DNA of 64,000 bases, taken from Nitrosomonas sp. HPC101. Its GTDB lineage: Bacteria > Pseudomonadota > Gammaproteobacteria > Burkholderiales > Nitrosomonadaceae. The position numbers were made by a program, and so were the translations under genes. The stretch is taken from NCBI RefSeq assembly GCF_009833125.1, contig NZ_QRCC01000002.1, forward strand, positions 1 to 64,000. The letters are read 5' to 3'. Position 1 is the stretch's first letter; each line of letters begins with the position of its first letter. Positions 1 through 10,096 of the stretch are shown piece by piece. The notes below the pieces were generated by a model that was given only the letters and a program-made list of their open reading frames with translations, was not told where the DNA came from and made no database searches.

Positions 1-155
1 GAATCTATCTGAGTGTACGACTTGGCCTCTCCACCAAATTTTCTGGTCAGTATCGTCGTGATCGCCGCCGTTAACGTCGTCTTACCATGATCCACGTGAC
101 CTATCGTCCCTACATTCACATGCGGCTTTACCCGCTCAAATTTACTTTTCGCCAT
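1..155 (-). CDS. tuf: Elongation factor Tu, N-terminal part (cut by window edge)
   Basis: Only the first 51 codons are in the window. The translation starts [20 protein letters not shown] and continues with the P-loop [10 protein letters not shown], the GTP-binding G1 motif of EF-Tu, which delivers aminoacyl-tRNA to the ribosome. The ATG at 155 follows an AGAGG ribosome binding site about 9 bases upstream and lies 28 bp after the fusA stop, so it is the fourth gene of the str operon (rpsL-rpsG-fusA-tuf). The rest of the gene is outside the window. The identification is secure; which tuf copy this is, if the genome has two, cannot be told. Confidence 0.97.
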   Translation of the reverse strand, partial: MAKSKFERVKPHVNVGTIGHVDHGKTTLTAAITTILTRKFGGEAKSYTQID

Positions 156-183
156 TACGCCAACCTCTTTTTATTTAATAGCT

Positions 184-2274
184 CTATTTTTTACTGATAA
201 TTGCCTCAGCCACATTTTTGGGAGCTTCGGAATAGTGTTTGAATTCCATAGAATACGTTGCCCTGCCTTGAGTAGCAGATCGAAGCACAGTGGAATACCC
301 AAACATTTCCGCCAATGGCACCTCTGCTCGTATAACCTTAAACCCTGGAATATCATCCATTCCCTGAATAATTCCGCGACGTGAAGATAGATCACCAACC
401 ACATTACCCATAAACTCAGATGGTGTTTCTACCTCCACAGCCATCATCGGCTCCAACAGAACTGGATTGGCTTTTTTCATACCTTCTTTAAAGGCTATTG
501 ACGCAGCCATCTTGAAAGCATTTTCGTTGGAATCAACATCATGGTATGAACCATCAAACAATGCAATTTTTACATCAACAACCGGATATCCCGCAAGCAC
601 GCCATTCGATAATGAATCCTGCAATCCTTTCTCGACAGCGGGAATGTACTCCCTTGGAACAACACCACCCTTGATTGCATCAACAAACTCAAACCCTTTG
701 CCCGCTTCATTAGGCTCCATCCGTAACCATACATGACCATATTGACCACGACCGCCACTTTGCTTAACGAACTTACCCTCAACCTCCACCTGCTTTCTTA
801 TTGCCTCTCGATACGCAACTTGTGGAGCACCTACGTTTGCCTCTACCCCAAACTCCCTCTTCATCCTATCCACAATAATTTCCAGATGAAGCTCGCCCAT
901 CCCGGAAATAATCGTCTGGCCTGACTCCTCATCCGTCCTGACTCTGAAAGATGGATCTTCCTGAGCCAGTCGGTTCAGTGCAATCCCCATCTTTTCCTGA
1001 TCAATCTTGGTTTTTGGCTCCACTGCCACATGTATAACCGGCTCTGGAAAATCCATACGTTCCAGCGTGATTATATGATCAGGATCACACAACGTATCTC
1101 CGGTTACCACATCCTTCAAACCTACTGCAGCAGCAATATCACCCGTTCCAACTTCTTTAATTTCTTCGCGTTGGTTAGCATGCATTTGCAACAGCCTACC
1201 AATCCTTTCTTTTTTCCCTTTAACCGGATTGAATACGGTATCACCTGATTTAACAACGCCGGAATATACCCGAAAAAATATTAGCTGCCCAACATAGGGA
1301 TCTGTCGCAATTTTAAATGCCAATGCCGCAAACGGACTGCCTTCACTCGGTCCACGCTCATCTTCCAAACCATTTTCATCCGTACCCTTAATTGCAGGAA
1401 CATCTAATGGGGAAGGCAGATAATCCAAAACCGCATCCAGCATAGCCTGTACACCTTTATTCTTGAATGCGGTCCCGCAGAGCATTGGAACAATTTCATT
1501 ATTTATTGTTCTTGCACGAAGCCCTCGCTTTATGTCTTCTACCGACAAATCGCCCGCCTCCAGATATTTATCCATCAGCTCTTCACTTGCTTCGGCCGCA
1601 GATTCCATCATTTTTTCGCGCCAAGCAATTGCATCGGCTTGCTGAGATTCAGGAATTTCGCGTTCCTCAAACTTGGTGCCCTGACTCGCATCGTCCCAAT
1701 AAATAGCTTTCATCTTCACAAGATCTATGACGCCAGCAAACTTATCTTCTGCTCCGATAGGCAACTGGATCGGCACAGGATTAGCTTTTAATCTACTTAT
1801 CATTTGCTCGCGAACACGCATGAAATTCGCGCCGGATCTGTCCATTTTGTTTACAAAAGCCAACCTTGGAACACCATATTTATTGGCTTGTCGCCAAACT
1901 GTCTCTGTTTGCGGCTGCACACCACCTACCGCACAAAATACCGTACATGCCCCATCCAACACTCGCAGTGAACGCTCTACTTCAATTGTAAAATCAACGT
2001 GCCCCGGCGTATCAATTACATTAATTCTGTGTTCTGGATAATTGCCCGCCATCCCTCTCCAGAAACACGTTGTGGCAGCAGAAGTAATCGTAATACCCCT
2101 TTCCTGCTCCTGCTCCATCCAATCCATAGTCGCTGCGCCGTCATGCACCTCTCCCAATTTATGGGAAACGCCTGTATAAAACAATATACGCTCACTTGTT
2201 GTCGTTTTCCCTGCATCAATATGAGCCATAATGCCTATGTTACGATATCGTTCTAACGGATTTCTCTTCGACAC
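184..2274 (-). CDS. fusA: Elongation factor G
   Basis: A 696-residue translational GTPase that drives ribosome translocation and, with RRF, ribosome recycling. It has the full length of bacterial EF-G. The P-loop [10 protein letters not shown] is at residues 17-26, the switch region [11 protein letters not shown] at about 59-69, DTPGH at about 88-92 and the NKMD guanine-specificity motif at about 141-144. Domains II to V follow without interruption. It lies 74 bp after rpsG and 28 bp before tuf, in the standard str operon order, and is presumably co-transcribed from the promoter upstream of rpsL. Confidence 0.99.
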   Translation of the reverse strand: MSKRNPLERYRNIGIMAHIDAGKTTTSERILFYTGVSHKLGEVHDGAATMDWMEQEQERGITITSAATTCFWRGMAGNYPEHRINVIDTPGHVDFTIEVERSLRVLDGACTVFCAVGGVQPQTETVWRQANKYGVPRLAFVNKMDRSGANFMRVREQMISRLKANPVPIQLPIGAEDKFAGVIDLVKMKAIYWDDASQGTKFEEREIPESQQADAIAWREKMMESAAEASEELMDKYLEAGDLSVEDIKRGLRARTINNEIVPMLCGTAFKNKGVQAMLDAVLDYLPSPLDVPAIKGTDENGLEDERGPSEGSPFAALAFKIATDPYVGQLIFFRVYSGVVKSGDTVFNPVKGKKERIGRLLQMHANQREEIKEVGTGDIAAAVGLKDVVTGDTLCDPDHIITLERMDFPEPVIHVAVEPKTKIDQEKMGIALNRLAQEDPSFRVRTDEESGQTIISGMGELHLEIIVDRMKREFGVEANVGAPQVAYREAIRKQVEVEGKFVKQSGGRGQYGHVWLRMEPNEAGKGFEFVDAIKGGVVPREYIPAVEKGLQDSLSNGVLAGYPVVDVKIALFDGSYHDVDSNENAFKMAASIAFKEGMKKANPVLLEPMMAVEVETPSEFMGNVVGDLSSRRGIIQGMDDIPGFKVIRAEVPLAEMFGYSTVLRSATQGRATYSMEFKHYSEAPKNVAEAIISKK

Positions 2275-2348
2275 TGCTATACCCTAAGATTGTTTTCTTG
2301 ATAAATAGCTACAAATACGCTTAATACGCAAACAACCAAACCTAAACC

Positions 2349-2819
2349 TCAAAACCTGAAATGAGAAAATGCCTTATTTGATTCTGCCATCCTGTGCACC
2401 TCTTCCCGCTTCTTAATTGCCGTCCCTCGGTTCTCAGAAGCCTCCAACAACTCGCCGGCCAGTCTTAAATCCATCGACTTCTCACTACGTTTACGAGCCG
2501 CATCTCGCAACCATCGCATGGCCAGAGCACTCCTTCTTACTGACCTAACCTCGACTGGAACCTGATAATTTGCGCCACCCACTCGCCTACTCTTCACCTC
2601 TACGATCGGCCTGATGTTTGACAGGGCTTGTGTAAACACTTCCACCGGATCCTTCCCGGACTTCTTTTCTATATGACTTAAAGCACCATATATGATTTGC
2701 TCAGAAATTGATTTCTTTCCGCGCGTCATCAATACGTTTACAAATTTTGCCAGCTCCACGTTATGATACTTTGGGTCCGGCAAAATTTCTCTTTTGGGCA
2801 CTTCTCTGCGTCTTGGCAT
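2349..2819 (-). CDS. rpsG: 30S ribosomal protein S7
   Basis: A 156-residue S7, the usual bacterial length. It begins [20 protein letters not shown] and carries the conserved central block [12 protein letters not shown]7 nucleates assembly of the 3' major domain of 16S rRNA and contacts E-site tRNA. In bacteria with this gene order S7 often represses its own operon at the rpsL-rpsG junction. That regulation is known for E. coli and is not demonstrated here. It lies 64 bp after rpsL and 74 bp before fusA. Confidence 0.99.
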   Translation of the reverse strand: MPRRREVPKREILPDPKYHNVELAKFVNVLMTRGKKSISEQIIYGALSHIEKKSGKDPVEVFTQALSNIRPIVEVKSRRVGGANYQVPVEVRSVRRSALAMRWLRDAARKRSEKSMDLRLAGELLEASENRGTAIKKREEVHRMAESNKAFSHFRF

Positions 2820-2883
2820 TTTGCACTATCTCAGTATTTTGATATTAATTTCGCCCGACAACAACACACTCGAGCTGCGTCTC

Positions 2884-3261
2884 TTACGCACTTTTCGGTT
2901 TTTTCGAACCGTATTTTGAACGCGCTTTTCTTCTATCCTTCACACCTGCCGTATCCAGACTTCCACGCACGGTATGATAACGAACACCCGGCAAATCCTT
3001 AACTCTCCCACCACGTATCAGCACCACCGAGTGCTCTTGCAGATTATGCCCTTCACCCCCGATGTAACTACTCACTTCGTAACCATTGGTTAATCGCACT
3101 CTGGCTACTTTTCTGAGCGCAGAATTCGGCTTTTTAGGAGTCGTCGTATAAACACGAGTACACACTCCTCTTTTTTGAGGACAACTCTCAAGGGCAGGAA
3201 CCTTGCTTTTTACTTGTTTTGCTTTACGTGGTTTGCGCACCAATTGACTAATTGTCGGCAT
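2884..3261 (-). CDS. rpsL: 30S ribosomal protein S12
   Basis: A 125-residue S12, the decoding-centre protein. The loops involved in streptomycin response are visible: [13 protein letters not shown] at residues 40-52 with the two lysines at 43 and 44, and [14 protein letters not shown] around 83-96. Both lysines are wild type, so nothing suggests a streptomycin-resistant allele. The ATG follows GGGAGC. It is the first gene of the str operon here. rpoC, which often lies just upstream of rpsL, is absent from the next several kilobases. Confidence 0.99.
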   Translation of the reverse strand: MPTISQLVRKPRKAKQVKSKVPALESCPQKRGVCTRVYTTTPKKPNSALRKVARVRLTNGYEVSSYIGGEGHNLQEHSVVLIRGGRVKDLPGVRYHTVRGSLDTAGVKDRRKARSKYGSKKPKSA

Positions 3262-3418
3262 TTTGCTCCCAGCTTTTCATACGTCCGATTTTAATTCCAT
3301 TAAACAGATTTCAGGCAAGCACAATCTCCTTACGCCCTCAATCCGTGCTATTTTCACTCCATAACCTTACTTTCTTAAATAAAGGCTACATAGATATAGC
3401 AGCTAAAAAAGACTGCGA

Positions 3419-3447
3419 ATTCTACGGTGTTATTATTTTCAAGTCAA
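3419..3447 (-). promoter_or_regulatory. Sigma70-type promoter of the str operon
   Basis: On the minus strand the -35 hexamer TTGACT (3447-3442) and the -10 hexamer TAGAAT (3424-3419) are separated by exactly 17 bp. Each differs from consensus at one position. The -10 lies about 158 bp before the rpsL start, which leaves a leader of about 150 nt. The spacer is AT-rich. Strength and transcription start are inferred from the match alone. Confidence 0.8.
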
Positions 3448-3556
3448 GGTAAAGTATTCTGTTGCAGAAATTGAACCTGTCAGCTGGCTCAGTACGCTAG
3501 GCATAATAATACCTTCTGCCGAAAGTATTTTCCGGCATGCCTTCCGCAAGAAACTA

Positions 3557-4102
3557 TCATCGTATTACAACGCGCGTACCCAATTTTATCCAAGGATTCA
3601 ACTGATCAATTTGTGCGTTAGTAATCGCTATACACCCGTTTGTCCAATTAAAACGAGAATGTACTGTCTGCTCGCCCTTACCTATCCCATGAATACCGAT
3701 ATAACCACCAAGCGATGTATCTTGTGGTGGCGAACCCGTAGATTCAATGGTATTGGCTATATTTTCCCACACTTGCCGTGAAATTCTCCCCTCTGAAAGA
3801 GCCAGATCCGCTACTTCTTGATTAGGGTAATTGATGCCATAAAAGCGATAAAAACGATTATGTTGCTTAATCCAGCTAATTTGGAACGATCCCAATGGAG
3901 TCTGATTATCCCCTTTCATTCTTGAGCGACTCGCTCCATATCGCCCAATAGCAATGTTATCAAAAGTTAACAAGACTTTATTTTCTCGCATGATGCTCAA
4001 CTGCTGCTCTGAAGTATCTATCAAAATCCATACGTTCTGAGTTGCATAACTTTGGAATGGAAATACTAACAATAAGAACAATCCAATCAATATCCAGCGC
4101 AT
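3557..4102 (-). CDS. L,D-transpeptidase (YkuD family), periplasmic
   Basis: About 181 residues from the ATG at 4102. A GTG five codons upstream (4117) is an alternative start, and neither has a convincing ribosome binding site. An N-terminal hydrophobic segment (WILIGLFLLLVFPFQSYA) is a signal peptide or anchor. The YkuD domain follows with the signature GIHGIG ... NWTNGCIAI. By family knowledge the cysteine (residue 157 from this start) is the nucleophile and His138 its partner. Such enzymes make 3-3 peptidoglycan cross-links or attach proteins to peptidoglycan. The usual SHGC is TNGC here, a tolerated variation. No peptidoglycan-binding domain is present. It stands alone between the str operon promoter and a gene-poor gap. 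Confidence 0.88.
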   Translation of the reverse strand: MRWILIGLFLLLVFPFQSYATQNVWILIDTSEQQLSIMRENKVLLTFDNIAIGRYGASRSRMKGDNQTPLGSFQISWIKQHNRFYRFYGINYPNQEVADLALSEGRISRQVWENIANTIESTGSPPQDTSLGGYIGIHGIGKGEQTVHSRFNWTNGCIAITNAQIDQLNPWIKLGTRVVIR

Positions 4103-4788
4103 TGTATCGCAGGCCACATTCGTTAAAAATCAAAATCCCGAGAAGCGCAACATCTGTTAATGCAACAAACAGAATTGCTGGGTGAACTCAAGCGAAGCCT
4201 CATATAGAATCCTGCTATTATTACAATAGTATTTGATACTTCCTCAAGGTTACTTACCAGGCTGAATGAAGTCGGAGCCGAACTTGGGCAGCGTCTCTTG
4301 AATGCAGGCAGATTCATGATTTGTACGGCTGTGTCTTTTCCTGTCCTTGATTGCGATCCAGACAGATTTTCAGATCCAAAATTGCAATCGACTTTGGATA
4401 ACTTCCCGCGTTCCTGGATCATCATAGGATACTATCTGCTTTTTTGTCGCAGCTTGCGACATTAATAAAGAATAATATTTTCATCCCCACATGCATCAAA
4501 GATGGAACAAATAGAAAATCATAATTTATTCAAGAAACCGTCACAAAAGGGCGCGTTACCTATTTTATTACAGATACAAAGTCAAATCAGGCCAGCTTTC
4601 CTGACCGTAAACGCACGGGAGGTATTCCGGCCACCCTCCTCCTATGAGGATCGTCACAGAACGGGGTTGTAACTGACTGAGATCACACTGACACCAGCAA
4701 TGCCGTTTATTGGCCTCCAGTTAAACCTGGCGCGGATGATTCTGAATATTCCTGGATTCATCCGTGGCCTGAATCACTTGCAACATTA
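4103..4788. other. Gene-poor interval with possible coding debris and hairpins
   Basis: No recognisable gene. The minus-strand frame at 4568-4720 is open for 51 codons after a stop, has no ATG and contains IGGGWPEYLPCVYGQ; it matches no family I know. Hairpins are visible at 4733-4739/4758-4764 (CGGATGA/TCATCCG) and around 4614-4637 (GGAGG/CCTCC), none followed by a T-run. On the plus strand one frame (about 4156-4460) is nearly open, with one stop early on, and could be decayed coding sequence. In relatives ligA often follows zipA, but no ligA motif is present here. Confidence 0.4.
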
Positions 4789-5928
4789 TCAATCAAATAA
4801 TTTCAGCGCCGCTTCACTACCAGCGGTAATATTGTGCGCCGCCATTGTGGCCTGAATATCAACCAACTGCTGCCTACTTCTTTTTACCCCGCTTTCACTC
4901 AGCGGCACTCTGTTATCATCCACCAGAATACCATTCAATGTTGATGAAAAAAGCCTGGCGACATGAACCATCTGGTCGAACACCTTTTCACCATTCGCAA
5001 CTCTCGGCACATCCAGCAGAAAGGTAACACCACGAGTGGTGAGTGTCCGCATATTTGCCGGCAAAAATAGAGCGGACTCAAAATTGCCAAGGGAAAACAT
5101 TACTTCATTTGTTTCGCTATCCCGATATCTGAAAACCCCTTCGGATTCCAACCTAAAACCGGATGCCTCCGCCAGCGCACGGATTTTGGTTCCAACGAAA
5201 GCGCCACCATCCTTACTGATAATATTAACCCCCATAATCACATCAACATCAGCACAGAATTTATCCAGATCAACTGCTCTGGCATATGCCTCCGCAATAT
5301 CAGGACACTCGACCTCTGCATGAATCTGTCCAGAAAAATCTTCAGCCATGTCACGAAATCTTGATAAATTGATTTCTGTTACCAGTCCCGAACGATCCAC
5401 AAGCTGCAAACATCCTTTTAACTGGATATAGACATTCCCGGGACTAAGCGTATCCAGCAAAATCTCCTCCCACGGCTGTCCTTCGGATTGCAGGCCGTAC
5501 CAACGCACTGGTTTTCCGTAATCGAATTTCTGCTGCAGCAAATCCATGAGTTTCTCATGCGGAACGGGTGAATCCGAGCGGATATCAGCAATATAATTGA
5601 TCGTATCGTCAATACTGACAACCTTTTTCTGCACGCCAGATCCTTTCGTTACCGACTGATCCTTCACAATGTGCTGATCAGTCTGGACATGAGCCAAATC
5701 CACCATATCATCCGAAACTGACGACGTCTCATCATTGAACTGGGGCTCAATCCGTTCGTCTGCCGGAATCGGTTTGCACTCATCATTCAACAAAACATCA
5801 TCATGTTCATGCCTGAATATATTCTGAACCCTGTGATGATGGCGCATCAGCTGAATCCTGTTAAAGATGACAACTCCGACAATAACTACAACACCGATAA
5901 TAACCAGGCTGATTTGCAAATCACTCAT
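4789..5928 (-). CDS. zipA: Cell division protein ZipA
   Basis: 379 residues with the ZipA architecture: an N-terminal membrane anchor (ISLVIIGVVVIVGVVIFN, about residues 6-23), a charged low-complexity linker, and a C-terminal FtsZ-binding domain at about 240-370 that includes a FSLGNFESALFLP stretch. ZipA tethers FtsZ protofilaments to the inner membrane. It lies 80 bp downstream of smc on the same strand and is probably co-transcribed with it. The smc-zipA pairing, usually followed by ligA, is common in beta- and gammaproteobacteria and supports the call. ligA is not next. Confidence 0.93.
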   Translation of the reverse strand: MSDLQISLVIIGVVVIVGVVIFNRIQLMRHHHRVQNIFRHEHDDVLLNDECKPIPADERIEPQFNDETSSVSDDMVDLAHVQTDQHIVKDQSVTKGSGVQKKVVSIDDTINYIADIRSDSPVPHEKLMDLLQQKFDYGKPVRWYGLQSEGQPWEEILLDTLSPGNVYIQLKGCLQLVDRSGLVTEINLSRFRDMAEDFSGQIHAEVECPDIAEAYARAVDLDKFCADVDVIMGVNIISKDGGAFVGTKIRALAEASGFRLESEGVFRYRDSETNEVMFSLGNFESALFLPANMRTLTTRGVTFLLDVPRVANGEKVFDQMVHVARLFSSTLNGILVDDNRVPLSESGVKRSRQQLVDIQATMAAHNITAGSEAALKLFD

Positions 5929-6008
5929 AAACTGTTATCCCCTATTTGGTGCAATCAGCATGATTATAGTCGTTCTAATTGCACACAAGTAATTCATCAA
6001 TAAACGTC

Positions 6009-9000
6009 TCAGATACACCCGAACGAATCCCCAGCCGTCATCATTTTCCCAATGTCCACCGTCACCACTCGGGAAACCCCCTGTTCACGCATGGTTACAC
6101 CAATCAGCTGCTGTGCCATCTGCATGGCAATTTTGTTATGACTGATGAAAAGAAACTGGGTCTCCTTAGACATACGTTTGACCAGCTCACAGAAACGCCC
6201 TGCGTTACTGTCATCCAGCGGAGCATCCACTTCATCCAGCAGACAGAACGGTGCAGGATTCAACCGAAACAATGAAAAAACCAGCGCCAGTGCCGTTAAT
6301 GCTTTTTCTCCGCCGGAGAGCAGATGAATGGAGCTGTTTCGTTTACCCGGTGGATGCGCATTCAACTGTACCCCTGCATCCAGAATATCTTCACCGCTCA
6401 ACACCAGCTCTGCAAATCCTCCGCCAAAAATGGAAGCAAACAGCTCGACAAGATTCTGGTTGATCTGATTGAATGTTTCCTGCAAACGCTCCCGGGTTTC
6501 GCGATCAATCTGCCGAATAGCCTGCTCCAGTGTGGCAATGGCTTCACGCAAATCATGCGATTGTTCTTCCAGATGTACCCGGCGTGATTTTAATGCCTCC
6601 AGCTCCTGCAGCGCAGCCAGATTGACCGGGCCAAGTGCTGCAATATCTCCGGTAAGCCGATTGATACGTGTCTGCAGTTTTGCCGGTGTTTCATTGATCT
6701 GTTGCAGCACCATTTCCTGCACGATTTCCCCTAACTCCATCAGCCTGGCTGCAAACTGGGCTTCAGTTATCCCTGCTTCTTGCGCGCGAAGCCGTAGCTG
6801 ACCCAACGCCTCACCACACTCAAGCAATCGTTGTTCTGCCTGCATCCGGGTTTGTTCCGTTTCCAGCAATGAATTGTCTATGTTTTCCAGCTCATTCCGA
6901 ACTGCCATCAACGCCTGCTCGTGCTGATCACGCAGCACCTGCCAATGCGCAGCACCGGCAGCCAATGACGATTCATCCAGACTGACGCGATCATGCTGCA
7001 ATTTATGCATGTTTTCAGTCAGGGCACCCCTGTTCCGCGTAATTATTTCAACGCGCTGCTCACAATCAATGATCCTGCTCTGGCAGTTCTGTTCGTTGAA
7101 GGCGGCTTCATGCAGCGCCTCCGATAACTGCTGCACCAGTAACCGCTGTGATACCAGCGCTTGCCCGGATAACTGACAGACGGATTCAGCCTGGCCTGCA
7201 TGCGCTTCCAGCACGACTCTTTCTGCCTCACACGCAGCACACTCTGTTTCCGCCTGATATTTTTGCGATGCTTCTTCCTCAATCTGTATTGCCAGATCAG
7301 CCAGTCCGGTTTCAAGCTGAGCCTGCTGCTGTGTCACCCGCTCGATGTGTTGCGTCAACTGTACAACCTGTATCTGCCGCTCATGCCGTTGTGTTCTGCT
7401 TTCTTCGATTGCTTTACGAATTTGCACGATCTCGGCCGCGATACGCTGATAACTCTGCTCCACTTCAGCCAGATCTTGCTGTCGAGATAAAACCGATCGT
7501 TCGATTTGTTTACACTTTTCCCCGATCTGCGCGATTTCACGCTGGCGCTGCAGGATGCCATGTACCTCAGAATCAGGTGCGAAATAATTCACTCCGCAAT
7601 CGGTAATACTATGTCCTTCCGCAGTCACCAACATCTCGCCAGAAACAAGCAGCGATCGGTCAGCCAGTGCAGCCGCCAGACTATCAGTAACGAATACACC
7701 CTGCAGCCAGCTCTCCAGTATGGCCTGTACAGCCGGGTTATGACAATTCAGCAACATACCGAACGGCTTCCAGGCTCGCTGATCCGGTCGGGCCGCAGCA
7801 TGATTATCCACAGGCTGATCCGGCAGCATCAATTCGCACACAGACCATTTTGCTGGCGGCCGCCGATTTTCCTGATCGGCCTCCCAATCCAGTATTTGCT
7901 CCAATCGATCGACAGCCACCGCCTGGATACGCTCACGCAGTATCGCTTCCAATGCCGTTTCCCAGCCAGACTCGACTGAAATCTGCTGCCACAGCCTCGG
8001 CAGCATATCCAGCTGATTTTTGGCCATCCATGCATTCAGCTCCTGGTTATCTTCGATCTGATCCTGCAAGCGTTGCAGAATATCGCGCTGAGCATTTACC
8101 TGGACCATATCGTGCTGCAGCGACTGGACGATCTGCCGCATGGTATCGCGTTCCTGCTGCGCACCACATATCTGCGTTTCCAGCTCACCGAGTGCATACT
8201 GATTCTGCTCCAGCAGAGCAGCAAGTTCTGCTGACTCCATCTGCAACTCATCCAACTGCGTCGAGTCAATCTCCGGCTGGTACAGCTGCTCTTCCAGCAA
8301 GCGCTCGCGGCGCACCATCAACTGACGCAACGTTTTTTCAGCGTATGTCCGCTGACTTTGCTGCAATTTCTCATTCTGTCTGGCCAGCGCCAGTTCTTCC
8401 CGCAAGCCGGTCAACTGCACCTGGTCCGCTTGTGCAGACGATTCCATTTGTGGCAGCTTCCCGGCCTCCGCGGCGTGTTTCTCTTTGCAAGACAAGTGAT
8501 AACTTTTTGTCTGTTCCAGCTTGCTCTGCCAGGATGCCAGATTTTCATTCACTTCATTCAATTGCTGCTCGTGATTATGCAACTGCTGCGCAGCCTCGGT
8601 AATTTGACGATTGAGTTGCTCCCTGTTTGCGCGGATGTGATGGATGTTCTGTTCGATACGTATCATTTCACCATCGGCAGCATACAATTCTCCCTGGATC
8701 TGATGTTGACGATCATTCACGACCCGGTGATGCATACGCAGTTCATCCAGCTGTTCACCTGCTTCCTGCACACTTGACCGGATAATTTCCATTTCCTGCG
8801 TCAGACGTTCAATCGCTCCCTGTGCTTCACGCCATGATTCAGCAGCCTCCTGCCTACGCAATGTCCATAGTGCATGCTGCGCAGCGGTCAATTGTTTGTG
8901 CCAATCCTGGTAGCGGGTTGCATGTTCTGCCTGTGCCTCAAGGTGCTGTTGCTGCTTGCCCAATTCCTGGAGAACATCGTCTACACGCTGCAGGTTGCCG

Positions 9001-9563
9001 CGCGCATCACTCAGACGTAATCCAGTTTCACGGCGTTTCTCATGGTATCTGCTGATACCGGATGCTTCTTCAAGAAATGCACGCAGCTCCTGCGGCCTGG
9101 CCTCGATAATACGAGAAATCATCCCTTGTTCGATGATGGCGTAGCCACGCCCGCTGACACCAGTCCCCAGGAACATATCGGTGATATCCCGACGGCGTAC
9201 ACGAATATTATTGATGTAATAAGACGACTCTCCATCACGCTGAACGACACGCCTGATGGCGATTTCGCTGTAGGCTTTCCACTGGCCCGCTGCCTTGCCC
9301 GCACTGTTATCAAAAATCAGCTCCACACTGGCCCGGCCGACTGACTTGCGTGTGGCTGATCCGTTGAAAATCACATCCTGCAGCGACTCCCCCCGTAATG
9401 CCGAGGCACGCGACTCTCCCAGTACCCAGCGCACCGCGTCGATGATATTGGACTTACCGCAGCCGTTCGGTCCAACGATTCCGACCAGATTCCCCGGTAC
9501 AGGCACCACTGCAGGATCGACAAATGTTTTGAAGCCGGCCAGCTTGATTTCGGTCAGGCGCAA
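6009..9563 (-). CDS. smc: Chromosome segregation ATPase SMC
   Basis: 1184 residues, full length for bacterial SMC. The Walker A motif GPNGCGKSN is at residues 31-39. Long heptad-rich coiled coils flank a hinge region at roughly 515-670. The C-terminal head has the signature HLLSGGEKALTALALVF and Walker B FCLLDEVDAPLDD. SMC dimers with ScpA/ScpB organise and segregate the chromosome. It is divergent from queF, with 79 bp between them that must hold both promoters. The reading frame is uninterrupted. Confidence 0.98.
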   Translation of the reverse strand: MRLTEIKLAGFKTFVDPAVVPVPGNLVGIVGPNGCGKSNIIDAVRWVLGESRASALRGESLQDVIFNGSATRKSVGRASVELIFDNSAGKAAGQWKAYSEIAIRRVVQRDGESSYYINNIRVRRRDITDMFLGTGVSGRGYAIIEQGMISRIIEARPQELRAFLEEASGISRYHEKRRETGLRLSDARGNLQRVDDVLQELGKQQQHLEAQAEHATRYQDWHKQLTAAQHALWTLRRQEAAESWREAQGAIERLTQEMEIIRSSVQEAGEQLDELRMHHRVVNDRQHQIQGELYAADGEMIRIEQNIHHIRANREQLNRQITEAAQQLHNHEQQLNEVNENLASWQSKLEQTKSYHLSCKEKHAAEAGKLPQMESSAQADQVQLTGLREELALARQNEKLQQSQRTYAEKTLRQLMVRRERLLEEQLYQPEIDSTQLDELQMESAELAALLEQNQYALGELETQICGAQQERDTMRQIVQSLQHDMVQVNAQRDILQRLQDQIEDNQELNAWMAKNQLDMLPRLWQQISVESGWETALEAILRERIQAVAVDRLEQILDWEADQENRRPPAKWSVCELMLPDQPVDNHAAARPDQRAWKPFGMLLNCHNPAVQAILESWLQGVFVTDSLAAALADRSLLVSGEMLVTAEGHSITDCGVNYFAPDSEVHGILQRQREIAQIGEKCKQIERSVLSRQQDLAEVEQSYQRIAAEIVQIRKAIEESRTQRHERQIQVVQLTQHIERVTQQQAQLETGLADLAIQIEEEASQKYQAETECAACEAERVVLEAHAGQAESVCQLSGQALVSQRLLVQQLSEALHEAAFNEQNCQSRIIDCEQRVEIITRNRGALTENMHKLQHDRVSLDESSLAAGAAHWQVLRDQHEQALMAVRNELENIDNSLLETEQTRMQAEQRLLECGEALGQLRLRAQEAGITEAQFAARLMELGEIVQEMVLQQINETPAKLQTRINRLTGDIAALGPVNLAALQELEALKSRRVHLEEQSHDLREAIATLEQAIRQIDRETRERLQETFNQINQNLVELFASIFGGGFAELVLSGEDILDAGVQLNAHPPGKRNSSIHLLSGGEKALTALALVFSLFRLNPAPFCLLDEVDAPLDDSNAGRFCELVKRMSKETQFLFISHNKIAMQMAQQLIGVTMREQGVSRVVTVDIGKMMTAGDSFGCI

Positions 9564-9642
9564 TTTAAAAGGTAAACGGTTATAATTTCAGCAGAATAGG
9601 TCATTCTAAACGATTTTCCTGCTGTAAAAATTTGAGGAAACC

Positions 9643-10062
9643 ATGACTACCCAACCTTCGAAGCAACTGGAGACCTTTGAAAATCCCGTACAGACACGGG
9701 ATTATCGAATTCACATGGAAATACCAGAGTTTACCTGCTTGTGCCCTAAAACTGGTCAGCCGGATTTTGCGAGGCTGACGCTGGACTATATTCCCGACAA
9801 AAAATGCATCGAGCTCAAGAGTCTCAAGCTCTATATCTGGTCATATCGTGATGAAGGTGCCTTTCATGAAGCGGTAACCAATCAGATTCTGGATGATCTG
9901 GTGGCTGCCATGAAGCCCCGCTTCATCCGGCTGACCTCGAAATTTTACGTGCGCGGAGGAATTTTCACTAATGTCGTCGCAGAGCATCGCAAAAAAGGCT
10001 GGCGGCCTCAAACACCGGTATCGCTTGAAGCTTTCGGGCAACAATTCAACACCCACGGATAA
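9643..10062 (+). CDS. queF: NADPH-dependent 7-cyano-7-deazaguanine reductase (QueF type I)
   Basis: 139 residues, the short unimodular QueF form. It reduces preQ0 to preQ1 in queuosine biosynthesis. The catalytic motif [13 protein letters not shown] holds Cys34 (thioimide-forming) and Asp41, and [15 protein letters not shown] contains the substrate/NADPH-binding region. The ATG follows TTGAGGAAACC. It has its own upstream region divergent from smc. No preQ1 aptamer was recognisable in the 79 bp before it. fumC starts 34 bp later on the same strand. Confidence 0.97.
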   Translation: MTTQPSKQLETFENPVQTRDYRIHMEIPEFTCLCPKTGQPDFARLTLDYIPDKKCIELKSLKLYIWSYRDEGAFHEAVTNQILDDLVAAMKPRFIRLTSKFYVRGGIFTNVVAEHRKKGWRPQTPVSLEAFGQQFNTHG

Positions 10063-10096
10063 GCATAACCAGTCAACTCGTTTTGGAAAATAGTCT

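Noticed and set aside
4123..4425. 100-codon minus-strand open frame
   Set aside because: No family resemblance, unusual composition with many Cys and Ser, and no ribosome binding site; likely chance.
4655..4700. Possible thiamine pyrophosphate riboswitch (ACGGGG ... CTGAGA)
   Set aside because: The second conserved TPP half with its CCTGATCTGG-like part is absent and no thiamine gene follows on either strand.
7850..8602. 250-codon plus-strand frame inside smc
   Set aside because: Antisense shadow of a coiled-coil coding region; composition rich in Pro, Ala and Ser is typical of such shadows.
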